From UBA2336 sp031395485 (lineage in GTDB: Bacteria > Bacteroidota > Bacteroidia > Cytophagales > Cyclobacteriaceae): DNA of 64,000 nt. The stretch's first letter is position 1. Each line of letters starts with the position of its first letter. The DNA is taken from assembly GCA_031395485.1 (NCBI GenBank), contig JANNUS010000008.1, positions 54,461-118,460 on the forward strand, written 5' to 3'. Below the pieces are notes generated by a model. It was given only the letters and a program-made list of their open reading frames with translations. It searched no databases and was not told the DNA's origin. Below, piece by piece: positions 15,476-24,871 of the stretch. Both the position numbers and the translations under genes were made by a program.

Positions 15476-16444
15476 ATGATTGGAATAGTTTCCCCCCACC
15501 TATACTCGGCCGAAGGAACCATGTCGCCAAATCTAGGGGATGAAATTATTTATAATTATTTATCGAAGGAACTAAAATCAATTTTTGTTGATCAACAGTT
15601 CTATGCTTTTCCTCTGCATGACTCATTAAATCGGTATCATAAAGAATTACTTAAAAGATTGGATTTTATATTTATTACAGGGTCAAATTTTCTTACTCCT
15701 AGTTTTGGTAAACAGCGTAAGGCTATAGCTTCTATTTTTGATTTTGGTATTAGAAATAAGATTGTTTTTATGGGTGCAGGTTGGTCTGGCTCTGAGAATT
15801 CTATTATGGACAAGGAAACTTTGAATTGTTATCAAACAATTATGCACAAGAGGTATGCTCATTCAGTTAGAGATTCATTATCACTTGGAAAGCTTGCTCC
15901 ATTGAAATTGCCTATATTGAATACAGCCTGTCCGACTATGTGGGCATTAAATTCAAAAGAGTATAAAAGATTTGGTTCCTCAGAAGATTGTTTGTTTACA
16001 CTTACTGATTATAGTATCGATATTGAGGCAGATGAAAGATTTCTTAACTTAATTATAGAGCGTTTTTTCAAACTTTACTTTTTCCCGCAAGGGAGATTCG
16101 ATATAGAGTACCTTATGTCTTTAGACGTTTATAAGAGTAATCAAGATAGATTTATTTTTCTTGATAGGAGCATTGCATCACTTAATGAATTTCTTCGTTC
16201 GAATAAGCCTGCATATATCGGAACTAGATTGCATTGCGGAATTCATGCTCTTAATTATGGTATTGATTCTTTGATACTAGAGGTGGATAACAGAGCCAAG
16301 TATATTGCTAAAGATACAGGTCTTCCGGTTTGCGTCCGTGGCGATATGGTTTCGATAACTAAATGGATGGATGGAAAGAATCTTTTTAAAACATTTACAT
16401 TACCCAAGACATTGAATTTATGGAAGGAAAGCTTCAAAAAATAA
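15476..16444 (+). CDS. Polysaccharide pyruvyl transferase family protein
   Basis: A 322-residue protein of the CsaB/WcaK-type family, which adds ketal-linked pyruvate from phosphoenolpyruvate to sugars. Seen are the N-terminal NLGDEIIYNYL motif, IFITGSNFL and IVFMGAGWSG strands, AHSVRDSLSLGKL (the conserved R-D-x-x-S block) and the C-terminal AYIGTRLHCGIHALNYG signature with its conserved His. The acceptor sugar is unknown. The AT-rich composition matches its neighbours (16/60 G+C on line 16021). It overlaps the following glycosyltransferase by 25 bases. Confidence 0.82.
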   Translation: MIGIVSPHLYSAEGTMSPNLGDEIIYNYLSKELKSIFVDQQFYAFPLHDSLNRYHKELLKRLDFIFITGSNFLTPSFGKQRKAIASIFDFGIRNKIVFMGAGWSGSENSIMDKETLNCYQTIMHKRYAHSVRDSLSLGKLAPLKLPILNTACPTMWALNSKEYKRFGSSEDCLFTLTDYSIDIEADERFLNLIIERFFKLYFFPQGRFDIEYLMSLDVYKSNQDRFIFLDRSIASLNEFLRSNKPAYIGTRLHCGIHALNYGIDSLILEVDNRAKYIAKDTGLPVCVRGDMVSITKWMDGKNLFKTFTLPKTLNLWKESFKK

Positions 16445-17535
16445 GGATAGCTTGGGTTCTTGATGATTTCCCTAATCCCTATCAAGAATATATTAAGAAT
16501 TTATTGGACAATCTTAGATCAAAATATGGACTTACCATTACTATAGTCACTTATAACCTTATTAGAAAGGAGCTTCGAAATGAATACTCAATAGTAGAAA
16601 TAAAAGTCAATCGGCATATTGAAGAGATTATTAAACGATTGACTTTTTCAAAATTAAATAGAGTTGAAAGGATTTTGGCAAAGTATGATATTGTTCATAT
16701 TCAGCATTCATTTTTATACCCAGTGATTTCTGGTTTGAGTCAGAACTTTCAAAAACCGAAGGTTATTATCACTTTTCGGGGAGCAGACTCTTATATCAAA
16801 CCATGGGTTAGCTCTCGGTGGAGGAGTTATCACAAAGAAATTTCCAATAATTTCACTGCAATACAGGTAATGAGTGAAAATCAAAAGGAGTATTTGATGA
16901 AATGGGGACACAAGGCAAGTAATATTTATAAAATACCAATAAGTACAAGTACAACAGAATGCATTTTTGAAAAAATGACAATCTCCGTCCCGCTTAGAAT
17001 TTGTTCGGTATTTAGAATGGTATGGGAAAAAAATATTGAATTAAATCTTAGATTAGTTAAACAAATTAATAAAAGAGGCATCAAGGTGAACTATGACGTC
17101 TATGGTGATGGAGCTGATATGGGGCAGCTTTTTTATTTAGTTAATCGTTTTGGAATGAGTGACTATGTTAAAATTCATGGCCGTGTAAATCCTACAACTC
17201 TCTCCGAGTCTATAAAGAGTAACCATCTCATGTTACAATTGAGTAGTTCAGAAGCACTACCGGCTAGTGTTATTGAAGCCTTGTCGGTTGGAATGCCCTG
17301 TATTGTCTCAGATGTAGGTGGATTGACAGAAATAATTGAGACTAACGTAAATGGCTATGTTTTGAACTTTAATGATTATGATTTGAATGATCCTGCAAAT
17401 TTTGTTGAAAACATAGTTAATAATGATTCCTTCTATCAAAGGTTAAAGACAGGTGCATTCAAAAGTTATCAGGATAAATATACGCCTACAATTGAAGCGC
17501 AAATGATATTTGAAATGTATTCTTCAATACTTTAA
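16420..17535 (+). CDS. Glycosyltransferase family 4
   Basis: A 371-residue GT-B enzyme. The N-terminal half contains KYDIVHIQHSFLYPV and VIITFRGADSYI; the C-terminal half contains ICSVFRMVWEKN and the retaining-GT signature SSSEALPASVIEALSVGMP (Glu-x7-Glu) followed by IVSDVGG. Donor and acceptor cannot be told. The start overlaps the pyruvyl transferase end by 25 bases, so the two are coupled. It is the last gene of the AT-rich segment and is followed by a 311-base gap. Confidence 0.85.
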   Translation: MEGKLQKIRIAWVLDDFPNPYQEYIKNLLDNLRSKYGLTITIVTYNLIRKELRNEYSIVEIKVNRHIEEIIKRLTFSKLNRVERILAKYDIVHIQHSFLYPVISGLSQNFQKPKVIITFRGADSYIKPWVSSRWRSYHKEISNNFTAIQVMSENQKEYLMKWGHKASNIYKIPISTSTTECIFEKMTISVPLRICSVFRMVWEKNIELNLRLVKQINKRGIKVNYDVYGDGADMGQLFYLVNRFGMSDYVKIHGRVNPTTLSESIKSNHLMLQLSSSEALPASVIEALSVGMPCIVSDVGGLTEIIETNVNGYVLNFNDYDLNDPANFVENIVNNDSFYQRLKTGAFKSYQDKYTPTIEAQMIFEMYSSIL

Positions 17536-17846
17536 AGTGATTTATTGTTAGAATGCTGCTTCTGATAATTGATATTGGTAATTCAACCTGCCGACAATCC
17601 TTTCGACATCGCGTAAAGGCATTTGTACGTGTTAGTATGGATCATTGCCGTTTTTGGAAAAATGCTTTCCATTCGAACCGATATGCCTTGTCATCACGTA
17701 TCAAGTAGACGGTTAAGTATTTTCTGTTAATTCTTTATAATATTACCCAATGTTATGCACTTTGATGTTTTCATGGTAGTTGGGACTAAACCAGCTAATG
17801 TTTGGATGGTAATTTACCTTGGCAACAAATTGACCTATAGGGACCG
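17536..17846. other. 311-base gap between two glycosyltransferase genes
   Basis: No gene can be supported here. A 51-codon open frame at 17553-17708 starts MLLLIIDIGNS but has no recognisable continuation, and it may be a remnant of a lost gene or chance. No palindromic element of the window's repeat family and no TAnnTTTG promoter is seen. The gap coincides with the end of the AT-rich block, so it may be a recombination scar. Confidence 0.4.
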
Positions 17847-19025
17847 ATGAGAATATTGATCATGGAAGGTTCATTGAATCCTCCAAGTTTTATACGGAAC
17901 CTTATGAGCGAATTGATTCTTCAAGGAGTTGATGTTGGGTTAATAGGCAAGCGTTCGGCAAGCCGTTTTAATCCACCGCAAGCCCGCGGGAAGTTCAAGT
18001 TTATGTATTACCCTATTGTGAATTCAATTGAGCAGATGGCAGTATTCATTTTTTTTCTGCTATTTAAACCCTTTACTTTTTTCAATGCCTTCAGGATAGT
18101 TGACGCTTCAACGCCTCTAAAGCTTTACATTAAAAAGACTGTTTTATATTCGAAAATCATACAGTACAAACCCGATGTCATCCACATACAATGGGCTACT
18201 CATGTAAGGGAGTATGAAGACCTGATTCGCTCGAAGAAATTTAAAATTGTTGTAAGTTTACGCGGTCGTCAGATTAACATAAGCCCCGTTGTAAATCCAG
18301 CCTTTACGGAACTTTACCAAAGAATTTTTCCTCAGATTTCTGCTTTTCATGCAGTGTCGAAAGCTATTGCACAACAAGCTTCAAAATATGGAGCCATGCT
18401 GGAAAAGACACAGGTCATTTACTCACCCGTTCCAGATTTTTTTATCCAGTCTTTTTGTGAGGAAGATGGTTTCTTGAGGTCTCCGTTTAAAATTCTTTCT
18501 GTTGGTCGGTTTCATTGGAAGAAGGGATATATGTATGCCCTAGACGCTATGAAAATATTAAAAGAAAAGGATGTATCATTTCGCTATACTATAATCGCAC
18601 AAGGTAAAATTCCCGATGAACTAATTCATCAGATTCATACCTTAAATCTTTATGATTGTGTTAGCATAATAAATGGGATTCCCTATGATAGAATGGTTCA
18701 GGAAATGAAGAAGTATTCTGTTTTTTTTCTACCTAGCCTTGAAGAAGGTATTGCGAATGTTGTACTTGAGGCTATGGCAATTGGGTTACCTGTAGTATCA
18801 ACTGATTGTGGTGGAATGGGGGAGGTTGTGATCCACGGTGAAACCGGATTGCTGGTGAGTAGAAGAGATTCAGAGTCTATGGCGAATGGTTTGTTAACTT
18901 TACAAGAGATGAGTGAAAGAGAAGTAACTTGCCTTCGTAAAAATGCCTGGCAAAAGTTGAATGAGAATTTTTCACAGCCACAACAGGTCCAGAAATTTAT
19001 TAATTTTTACTGTTCAATATCCTGA
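17847..19025 (+). CDS. Glycosyltransferase family 4
   Basis: A 392-residue GT-B protein. The N-terminal domain has PDVIHIQWATHV and VVSLRGRQIN; the C-terminal domain has ILSVGRFHWKKGY and the signature SLEEGIANVVLEAMAIGLP followed by VVSTDCGGMGEV. It resembles the next gene in plan (FHWKKGYMYALDAM against LEWKKGFIYALQAM), so the two are probably diverged duplicates. The stop is 10 bases before the GTG chosen for that neighbour. Confidence 0.87.
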   Translation: MRILIMEGSLNPPSFIRNLMSELILQGVDVGLIGKRSASRFNPPQARGKFKFMYYPIVNSIEQMAVFIFFLLFKPFTFFNAFRIVDASTPLKLYIKKTVLYSKIIQYKPDVIHIQWATHVREYEDLIRSKKFKIVVSLRGRQINISPVVNPAFTELYQRIFPQISAFHAVSKAIAQQASKYGAMLEKTQVIYSPVPDFFIQSFCEEDGFLRSPFKILSVGRFHWKKGYMYALDAMKILKEKDVSFRYTIIAQGKIPDELIHQIHTLNLYDCVSIINGIPYDRMVQEMKKYSVFFLPSLEEGIANVVLEAMAIGLPVVSTDCGGMGEVVIHGETGLLVSRRDSESMANGLLTLQEMSEREVTCLRKNAWQKLNENFSQPQQVQKFINFYCSIS

Positions 19026-19035
19026 TAATTGTTTT

Positions 19036-20205
19036 GTGAAAATCGGCCTTTTTCATTCTTCGCTCCATGCCCATACGGAAACATTTATTTTGTCAAAAAT
19101 CCGTGGTCTTATTCGAGATGGACATGATGTTCGGGTTTATTTGGCTAATAAGTCAACCGAAATAACAGATTATCCGTACGTCAACCCTTATCCACGAAGA
19201 GGATTACTTTTCCTATTTGTTTCTCCTTGGGTAATGCTTTTCCTTTTTTTTACTCGAACATCGGTAGTGATGAAATTTTGGAGGAGTGAAAAAGCGGTTG
19301 GTAAAAGTCTTCAATTCTGTCTGAAATCGATTTACATAAATGCTCATGTTTTAAATGTCAAGGATTTAAATTGGTTACATTTTACATTCTCTACGTTTGC
19401 CTTGGAACGTGAAAACGTGGCTGCAGCCATTGGTGCAAAGATGGCCGTGAGTTTTCGAGGATTTGATATGGGTATCTATCCCCTTCAGCATCCGGGTTGC
19501 TTTTCACGGCTTTGGAAAGTTGTTGATAAAATTCACACGATTTCCGATGACTTATACAAATTAGCACTTAAAGATGGACTTCCAGAATCGATTCCTATGC
19601 AGAGAATCATGCCTGCCATTGATACCAGTAAACTGAAAATAAAGAATAATCTGGGTACTATAAAGGATGTATGCTCTATAGTCTCTATTGGCAGACTAGA
19701 ATGGAAGAAAGGATTTATTTATGCTTTGCAGGCGATGCACGTTCTAAAAGAACGAGGGTTTAAATTTACGTATAAAATTGCTGGCACTGGTAAGATTGAA
19801 GAAGAGCTTCGTTATGCTATTTATGATTTAAAATTAGAAGACCATGTGCAGTTGGTTGGGAAGTTGACACACGATGAAGTTTTTAATTTTCTACATGATG
19901 CAGACCTTTATATTCAACCGAGTGTTCAAGAAGGTTTCTGTAATGCACTAGTGGAAGCCCAGGGTACAGGGTTGCTTTGCGTAGCGAGCAATGCAGAAGG
20001 GCTGGCGGAAAACATACTTCCTGAAAATACAGGATGGATTGTGCCCAAACGTGATCATCTCGCTCTGACAAATAAGATAGAAGAAATTATTATGATGGAA
20101 TATAAGGAAAGAAGCCGAATAGCAACAGCAGCAGTGACTAGGGTTAGTAAGGAGTTTAAAATTGAACGGCTGATCAAAGAATTTAGATTATTTTATAATG
20201 AATAA
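19036..20205 (+). CDS. Glycosyltransferase family 4 (probable tandem paralogue)
   Basis: A 389-residue GT-B protein from GTG 19036. The frame is open upstream to 18961, but those codons overlap the preceding gene and lack the usual beta strand; VKIGLFHSSLHAHTETFI is a normal GT4 N-terminus. The C-terminal half has VSIGRLEWKKGFIYALQAM and the signature SVQEGFCNALVEAQGTG, with the second Glu preserved. The shared WKKG-(F/Y)-x-YAL block with the previous gene points to duplication. The substrate is unknown. Confidence 0.87.
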   Translation: MKIGLFHSSLHAHTETFILSKIRGLIRDGHDVRVYLANKSTEITDYPYVNPYPRRGLLFLFVSPWVMLFLFFTRTSVVMKFWRSEKAVGKSLQFCLKSIYINAHVLNVKDLNWLHFTFSTFALERENVAAAIGAKMAVSFRGFDMGIYPLQHPGCFSRLWKVVDKIHTISDDLYKLALKDGLPESIPMQRIMPAIDTSKLKIKNNLGTIKDVCSIVSIGRLEWKKGFIYALQAMHVLKERGFKFTYKIAGTGKIEEELRYAIYDLKLEDHVQLVGKLTHDEVFNFLHDADLYIQPSVQEGFCNALVEAQGTGLLCVASNAEGLAENILPENTGWIVPKRDHLALTNKIEEIIMMEYKERSRIATAAVTRVSKEFKIERLIKEFRLFYNE

Positions 20206-20290
20206 GTTTCTACTATTTAAGCTACGTGATGGGAGCAAGCGGTTTCATTATATTTACGAATCTTTTGAATGAAATTAGAAAACGATACAA

Positions 20291-21136
20291 GTGGAATCTT
20301 TAAATAGTGGAATGAAAATAGTCAGTATAAAGGATAAAATAGCTTTCTGGTTGAGCCAGTTTGGTATCTACAAAAAAGTATTTGAGGAAAGGCAAATACA
20401 AAGTAAAATATATAAGGTTATTAAGGGTACCATACGCGACCATGCAGATAAAGATGATGCATGGATATTTTCTTTGGGCGCTAATTCTAAAGTAATATTT
20501 GATGTTGGAAGTAATATTGGCCAATCGGCTATTTTATTTTTACATCACCCATCTGTTGAAAGAATTCTTTTGGTCGACCCCAATCCTGTAGCGTTGGGGG
20601 CTGCTGCAGAAAACCTGATGATGAATAATCTTTCGATGAAGGCGAGTTTCATTCCTGCTTTTTTATCAGAAAAAGAAAATGAAGTTGTTGATTTTTATAC
20701 AGTGGGGTACGGGGCCGCAGGAAGCAAATATAAAAGCCATGCAGAAACCGCAGCACGTTTAGATGCTCATTTTAAAGTTGCTACTTTAACGGTTGATTAT
20801 TTGGTAAGGTATTATAACATAACACCTGACTTGGTAAAGATAGATGTTGAAGGGGCGGAAGTAGAAGTATTAAAGGGCTCGGTGGACCTTGCGGCCAAAA
20901 GAGTAACGCTTTTTTTTGTGGAGGTTCATTCGACTAACGGTATTGTTGCAAACACAGATGCGATTATTGAATGGTGTAAGAAAAATGGTTATGAAGCTTT
21001 TTACTTAAAGGATCACGAAGTTTTAGACTCAAATAGAATTAAGGAAAGGGGTCGGTATCACGCATTGCTTGTACCTTCTGGATCACCTTACCCTCCGTAT
21101 TTGTTAAGCATTAAACAGGGCGATGTTATTAGCTGA
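20291..21136 (+). CDS. FkbM-family methyltransferase
   Basis: A 281-residue SAM-dependent O-methyltransferase. Motif I VIFDVGSNIGQSAILFL (about residue 73) and the FkbM hallmark LVKIDVEGAEVEVLKG (about residue 181) are clear, with LLVDPNPVALGAAAENL between them as the acidic loop. In glycan loci these enzymes methylate sugar hydroxyls. Either the GTG at 20291 or the ATG at 20312 could be the start. An 85-base gap precedes it and an 80-base gap follows; no repeat element lies in either. Confidence 0.85.
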   Translation: MESLNSGMKIVSIKDKIAFWLSQFGIYKKVFEERQIQSKIYKVIKGTIRDHADKDDAWIFSLGANSKVIFDVGSNIGQSAILFLHHPSVERILLVDPNPVALGAAAENLMMNNLSMKASFIPAFLSEKENEVVDFYTVGYGAAGSKYKSHAETAARLDAHFKVATLTVDYLVRYYNITPDLVKIDVEGAEVEVLKGSVDLAAKRVTLFFVEVHSTNGIVANTDAIIEWCKKNGYEAFYLKDHEVLDSNRIKERGRYHALLVPSGSPYPPYLLSIKQGDVIS

Positions 21137-21216
21137 TCTGAGATTGGAGCAGAAAGTAATGAAGGATTTCTTAACTGGAACTAGAACTAGAAGAAGTTAT
21201 ACTCACAAGGAGTACT

Positions 21217-22545
21217 ATGTTTAAGCAAACTACCCTTTTTAATTTTTTAAAATACATCAAACCTATTTGGTATTTTAATTTAGAAGCACGGTCGTCCTCT
21301 TACTTTGTTGATTCAAATAAACTTTCTGCAGAACAAAAAAAGTATTTACAGTACGATACAGCGTACCACTCGGAAGTTTCGCGTGCATACGATCTTGCTT
21401 ACCAGTCTTTTCATAAAGGACTTATTACGTTTACAGTTGAAGATACCTTGTCAAGCCTTCAAAGGGAAATCCCTTTAGAAGACGAGTACTATTTTATTCG
21501 CAAATATTTTAATGCCACTTGGTCTTGGTATATTTTAGTGTTGCGGCTAATAGCGTTTCGAAATCCGTTTATTGAACTCCGGGCATTTCTGCGGCATAGA
21601 AAAGTTAAACGTTTAAATGTTTTTTCCGATAGCTACCAGCATGAGAAGGTCAACCTTACTGAAAAACCTTTGGTTAGTGTGGTGCTGCCTACGCTTAACC
21701 GGTATGCTCACTTGAAAAATATTTTAACTGACCTGCAACAGCAGCATTACACTAATTTCGAGGTTATTGTGGTAGATCAGTCTGATCCATTTCAACCTGA
21801 TTTTTACAAATCTTTTACATTCCCTATCAGCGTAATTCATCAAGCTCAACCCGGTTTATGGAAAGCCAGAAACAGAGCTGTTAGAGAGGCGAAGGGAGAG
21901 CTGATTGCCTTTACTGAAGATGATGTTCGAATTAAACCGGATTGGTTGATCGAACATTTGATTTGCTTGAACACATTTAACGTAGATATTTCAGCCGGGG
22001 TTTTTTTCCCTCAAGGATCACAACCTGGGCCTTCGCAAACATTTTATCATTGGGCTGATCAGTTTGCCAGTGGCAATGCACTGGTTAAAAAAGATGTTTT
22101 TAGGAAGGTAGGGTTATTTGACCTGCAATTTGAAAGGATGCGAATGGGAGATGGTGAATTTGGTATGCGCTGTTACCTTCACGGAATCAAAAGTGTATCG
22201 AACCCTTTTGCTTTTTGTGAGGATGTTAAGGCCCCTGAAGGTGGCTTGAGACAAATGGGTAGTTGGGATGCCTTTCGGTCAAAAAATTGGTTTGCGCCAC
22301 GCCCTGTACCCAGTGTACTGTACATGACACGAAAATACTTTGGTGTCGAGTTGAGTATTTTAGAATTGTTAATCAAAGTACCGCAATCTGTTATTCCCTA
22401 TAAATTCAAGAGAAATAAGGTATATACTCTTTTAGGGAGTTTTTTTGCCATCCTCGTTTTTCCAGTTGTTCTTATTCAGGTAATTCAATCCTGGCGTGCA
22501 GCATCCAGAATGTTAAAAGTTGGGCATAAAATTGAAAGCTTATAA
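21217..22545 (+). CDS. Glycosyltransferase family 2 with N-terminal extension
   Basis: A 442-residue protein. The GT-A domain starts near residue 150 with PLVSVVLPTLNRYAHL, followed by FEVIVVDQSDP, WKARNRAVREAKGELIAF and the metal-binding TEDDVRIKPDW. The roughly 145 residues before it are unusual for a GT2 and have no recognised domain. The C-terminal part has hydrophobic helices (LLGSFFAILVFPVVLIQV), suggesting membrane attachment. A GGAGT-like sequence (CAAGGAGTACT) lies just before the ATG. It meets the minus-strand acyl cassette tail to tail, 11 bases apart. Confidence 0.83.
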   Translation: MFKQTTLFNFLKYIKPIWYFNLEARSSSYFVDSNKLSAEQKKYLQYDTAYHSEVSRAYDLAYQSFHKGLITFTVEDTLSSLQREIPLEDEYYFIRKYFNATWSWYILVLRLIAFRNPFIELRAFLRHRKVKRLNVFSDSYQHEKVNLTEKPLVSVVLPTLNRYAHLKNILTDLQQQHYTNFEVIVVDQSDPFQPDFYKSFTFPISVIHQAQPGLWKARNRAVREAKGELIAFTEDDVRIKPDWLIEHLICLNTFNVDISAGVFFPQGSQPGPSQTFYHWADQFASGNALVKKDVFRKVGLFDLQFERMRMGDGEFGMRCYLHGIKSVSNPFAFCEDVKAPEGGLRQMGSWDAFRSKNWFAPRPVPSVLYMTRKYFGVELSILELLIKVPQSVIPYKFKRNKVYTLLGSFFAILVFPVVLIQVIQSWRAASRMLKVGHKIESL

Positions 22546-22556
22546 AATGCACCAAA

Positions 22557-23618
22557 TTAAATGGTGCCGTCAGAATCATACACGTTCATGTGAAATTTTC
22601 TTCCCAGATCAACATTTTTGTCTTTGGTATGCGCATAAACCTTTAGCCTGGTGCGGAATCCAAAGAAGCCAAATTCTTTTAAATCTTTTTCTTCTGCCAG
22701 ACTATTTGCATACGTATATAGTGCTTGTGATGGGTACGTAGAAGCAATGTTAAGCAATTGCCGAAGCAATATTTTTCTTTCGTACTCATTCAAAAAATGG
22801 TATTCGTACAAGTAACAATTTTTTGATGTGAGGTAGTATAGAATGAAGCTTCCTGCATGTGTATACAGGCTCAAGGTCTCCTCACGATAGGGTTTTACAG
22901 CAGCACATCTCCAGTGTAAATATTCTTTGTCGTGAAGTACGTGTGCCTCTGCAAGGTTCTGGCGTGATTTCTCAATTAAATCAATAATATCCTTATAGGT
23001 TCCTTTTTTAATATCCTTTTCAGGGGGTGATTGATAGTTTTTGAAATAACGTAAATAATAGAATGACCGGATACTAACTTGTAATAGATGAACAGCTAGT
23101 TTAGAGAGGGTAGGCAATTTCAAACGAATGAAATGTTTAAAATCAATTGGAAAGGCCATTATCCTTGGGCCTTCTAATTCAGTAAACCCTAGTTTAATCT
23201 TTAATGCTTCCGATTGTTTTGTGGGGGAGGCTCCAAGGGTAATAGGTTTTTTATCTAATGATTGAATGTCTAGAAGTGAACCGTACCCACAATCTTCCCA
23301 TTCTTTTAGCACTTTAAAATTACATCCCCACTGAGCATCATACGTGATATTGCTATACTTCACTTTTGCTGGGATAAGCCCAAGCTGGCCAACTACATTT
23401 TGTCCATCGTGTACCAGTAATAAATTTTCAATTTGCTCTGGGGTCTTTGATCTGAATTTCCAGGATAAATAGGATGAATCTTTTCGTTTTTGCGAATTAG
23501 GCCAAGCCTTATCTACGAATTCGATGTGTTTTTTTGAACGTGCTAAAGAGTAGGGGTGGATGAGAGATTCAGCAACTTTTTTCAGTCGTTCAAACCTGCT
23601 CACAGAGTTGTGAGCCAT
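22557..23618 (-). CDS. GNAT-fold acyltransferase, last gene of the minus-strand acyl cassette
   Basis: A 353-residue protein with GNAT-like features: LLVHDGQNVVGQLGLIPAKV (beta 2-3 hairpin), WEDCGYGSLLDIQSL (a pantetheine-loop-like stretch) and SEALKIKLGFTELEG (the usual late F-x-E/L motif). A less conserved C-terminal half follows, perhaps a second GNAT-like domain. It starts two bases after the ACP stop, so the likely acyl donor is that ACP (inference). The natural role would be acylation of an amino sugar or glycan hydroxyl. It is assigned at family level only. Confidence 0.65.
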   Translation of the reverse strand: MAHNSVSRFERLKKVAESLIHPYSLARSKKHIEFVDKAWPNSQKRKDSSYLSWKFRSKTPEQIENLLLVHDGQNVVGQLGLIPAKVKYSNITYDAQWGCNFKVLKEWEDCGYGSLLDIQSLDKKPITLGASPTKQSEALKIKLGFTELEGPRIMAFPIDFKHFIRLKLPTLSKLAVHLLQVSIRSFYYLRYFKNYQSPPEKDIKKGTYKDIIDLIEKSRQNLAEAHVLHDKEYLHWRCAAVKPYREETLSLYTHAGSFILYYLTSKNCYLYEYHFLNEYERKILLRQLLNIASTYPSQALYTYANSLAEEKDLKEFGFFGFRTRLKVYAHTKDKNVDLGRKFHMNVYDSDGTI

Positions 23619-23620
23619 AA

Positions 23621-23848
23621 CTACAGGCTGTTTATTTCGCCAAATAAATCGTTAACGGTTTTGCATTTTCTAATACTATCAGCTGATAAGGTCTTGCCAT
23701 ACTTCTCGTTCACCATATCAATTACGAGCATGGCCGTAAGTGAATCCCAACCTTTTACACTTTTAAATTCAGTCTCGGGGTTTATGGAGCCACCTTCAAC
23801 TTTTTCAAATTGCTCTTCAAAATCTGTAATAAAGTCTTGAATATTCAT
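23621..23848 (-). CDS. Acyl carrier protein
   Basis: A 75-residue acidic protein with the phosphopantetheine site GWDSL (Ser 36), preceded by PETEFKSVK and followed by VIDMVNEKYGKTLSAD, the standard four-helix ACP layout. It is not the housekeeping ACP by sequence (GWDSL rather than ADSLD) and is dedicated to this cluster. It lies 12 bases after the KAS III gene and two bases before the GNAT gene. It would carry the acyl chain for transfer to the glycan. Confidence 0.9.
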   Translation of the reverse strand: MNIQDFITDFEEQFEKVEGGSINPETEFKSVKGWDSLTAMLVIDMVNEKYGKTLSADSIRKCKTVNDLFGEINSL

Positions 23849-23860
23849 GTATTTAAAAAA

Positions 23861-24871
23861 TTATAATTTTATAAGTGTGCCTGCCCAGGAATACCCAACA
23901 CCAAATCCAGCTAATAAAACGGTATCTCCTGCTTTTGCTCTTCCTTGATTTAACGCAGCGCGTAAGGCAATGGGTATGGTTGAAGAAACCGTATTCCCGC
24001 AATCTTCAAGATAGATGAAAAATTTTTCTTCCGGAATGTCCATTCGCTTACGCAAAGCCTCAAGCATAAAACGATTCGCCTGGTGAAGAATGAATAGATC
24101 AACATTGTCTTTGGTAATATTATTCTTGCGAAGGATCTCCTCCACTAATTTTGGCACGGAACGTAGGGTGAATCCAAAAATCTCCTGACCATTCATATAC
24201 AGGTTGCTTTCGGTTCGTGTATTTCCGTAGTCGTCTGTAATTTCATCGTGAAGGTGTTTGTTCATTGCTTCGCGTAAGCTTCCCCCTTTAACAATTAAAT
24301 TTTTAGCTCCATGGCCATCGGTACCAAATACAAAGTTACCGATGTTATCGTTCAATCCATCGGATGTTATCAATGTACAGGCAGAGGCGTCACCAAAGAT
24401 GGTACGGTTGCTCTTGTCTTTTGGGTGGATGAACTTACTGTACGTTTCTGCTGTGATAAAAAGTACATTCGTTGCTTGTTGTGTTTGAATCAACCCTTTT
24501 GCCAGACTTAATCCATAAACAAAGCCAGAGCACCCAAGGTTAAAATCCAAAGCACCACAACTAACCGGTAAACCCAGTCTATCTTGAAGTATGCAGGCTG
24601 TTGTCGGCAAAAAATAATCAGGGCTTTGGGTACATAGCAGTATAAAGTCAATCGAATTACGGTCAATCTTAAACTCCGTAAACAATTTCTCGGCACTTTT
24701 AACTGCCAAATCAGATGAGAAGGTGTTTTCGGATGCGATATGCCTGTTTCGGATTCCTGTTTTTTCTGAGATTTTATCAACCGACCATTCTGGGAATAGA
24801 GTATTTATTTCTTCGTTTGAAAGAGTCTCTTCAGGTAAATAATAAGAAATGGAATTAATTTTAGCGCTCAT
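23861..24871 (-). CDS. 3-oxoacyl-ACP synthase III-like (FabH-type) enzyme
   Basis: A 336-residue thiolase-fold condensing enzyme. The active-site Cys is residue 114 (LDFNLGCSGFVYGLS), His is in FILHQANRFMLEAL and Asn in CGNTVSSTIPIAL, giving the complete Cys-His-Asn triad. The N-terminal KTGIRNRHIA and C-terminal LLAGFGVGYSWAGTLI motifs match the family. Together with the ACP it could build a short acyl group (such as a 3-oxobutanoyl unit), or transfer an acyl chain. No ketoreductase is seen in the cassette. It overlaps the deacetylase-like gene by four bases. Confidence 0.9.
   Translation of the reverse strand: MSAKINSISYYLPEETLSNEEINTLFPEWSVDKISEKTGIRNRHIASENTFSSDLAVKSAEKLFTEFKIDRNSIDFILLCTQSPDYFLPTTACILQDRLGLPVSCGALDFNLGCSGFVYGLSLAKGLIQTQQATNVLFITAETYSKFIHPKDKSNRTIFGDASACTLITSDGLNDNIGNFVFGTDGHGAKNLIVKGGSLREAMNKHLHDEITDDYGNTRTESNLYMNGQEIFGFTLRSVPKLVEEILRKNNITKDNVDLFILHQANRFMLEALRKRMDIPEEKFFIYLEDCGNTVSSTIPIALRAALNQGRAKAGDTVLLAGFGVGYSWAGTLIKL

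Noticed and set aside
17553..17708. Small frame of 51 codons starting like a type III pantothenate kinase (MLLLIIDIGNS)
   Set aside because: Only the first ten residues resemble that family; the rest does not continue it, so chance or a decayed remnant is more likely.
22520..22741. Plus-strand frame of 73 codons at the GT2/GNAT junction
   Set aside because: It overlaps two convincing genes in other frames and has no motif.
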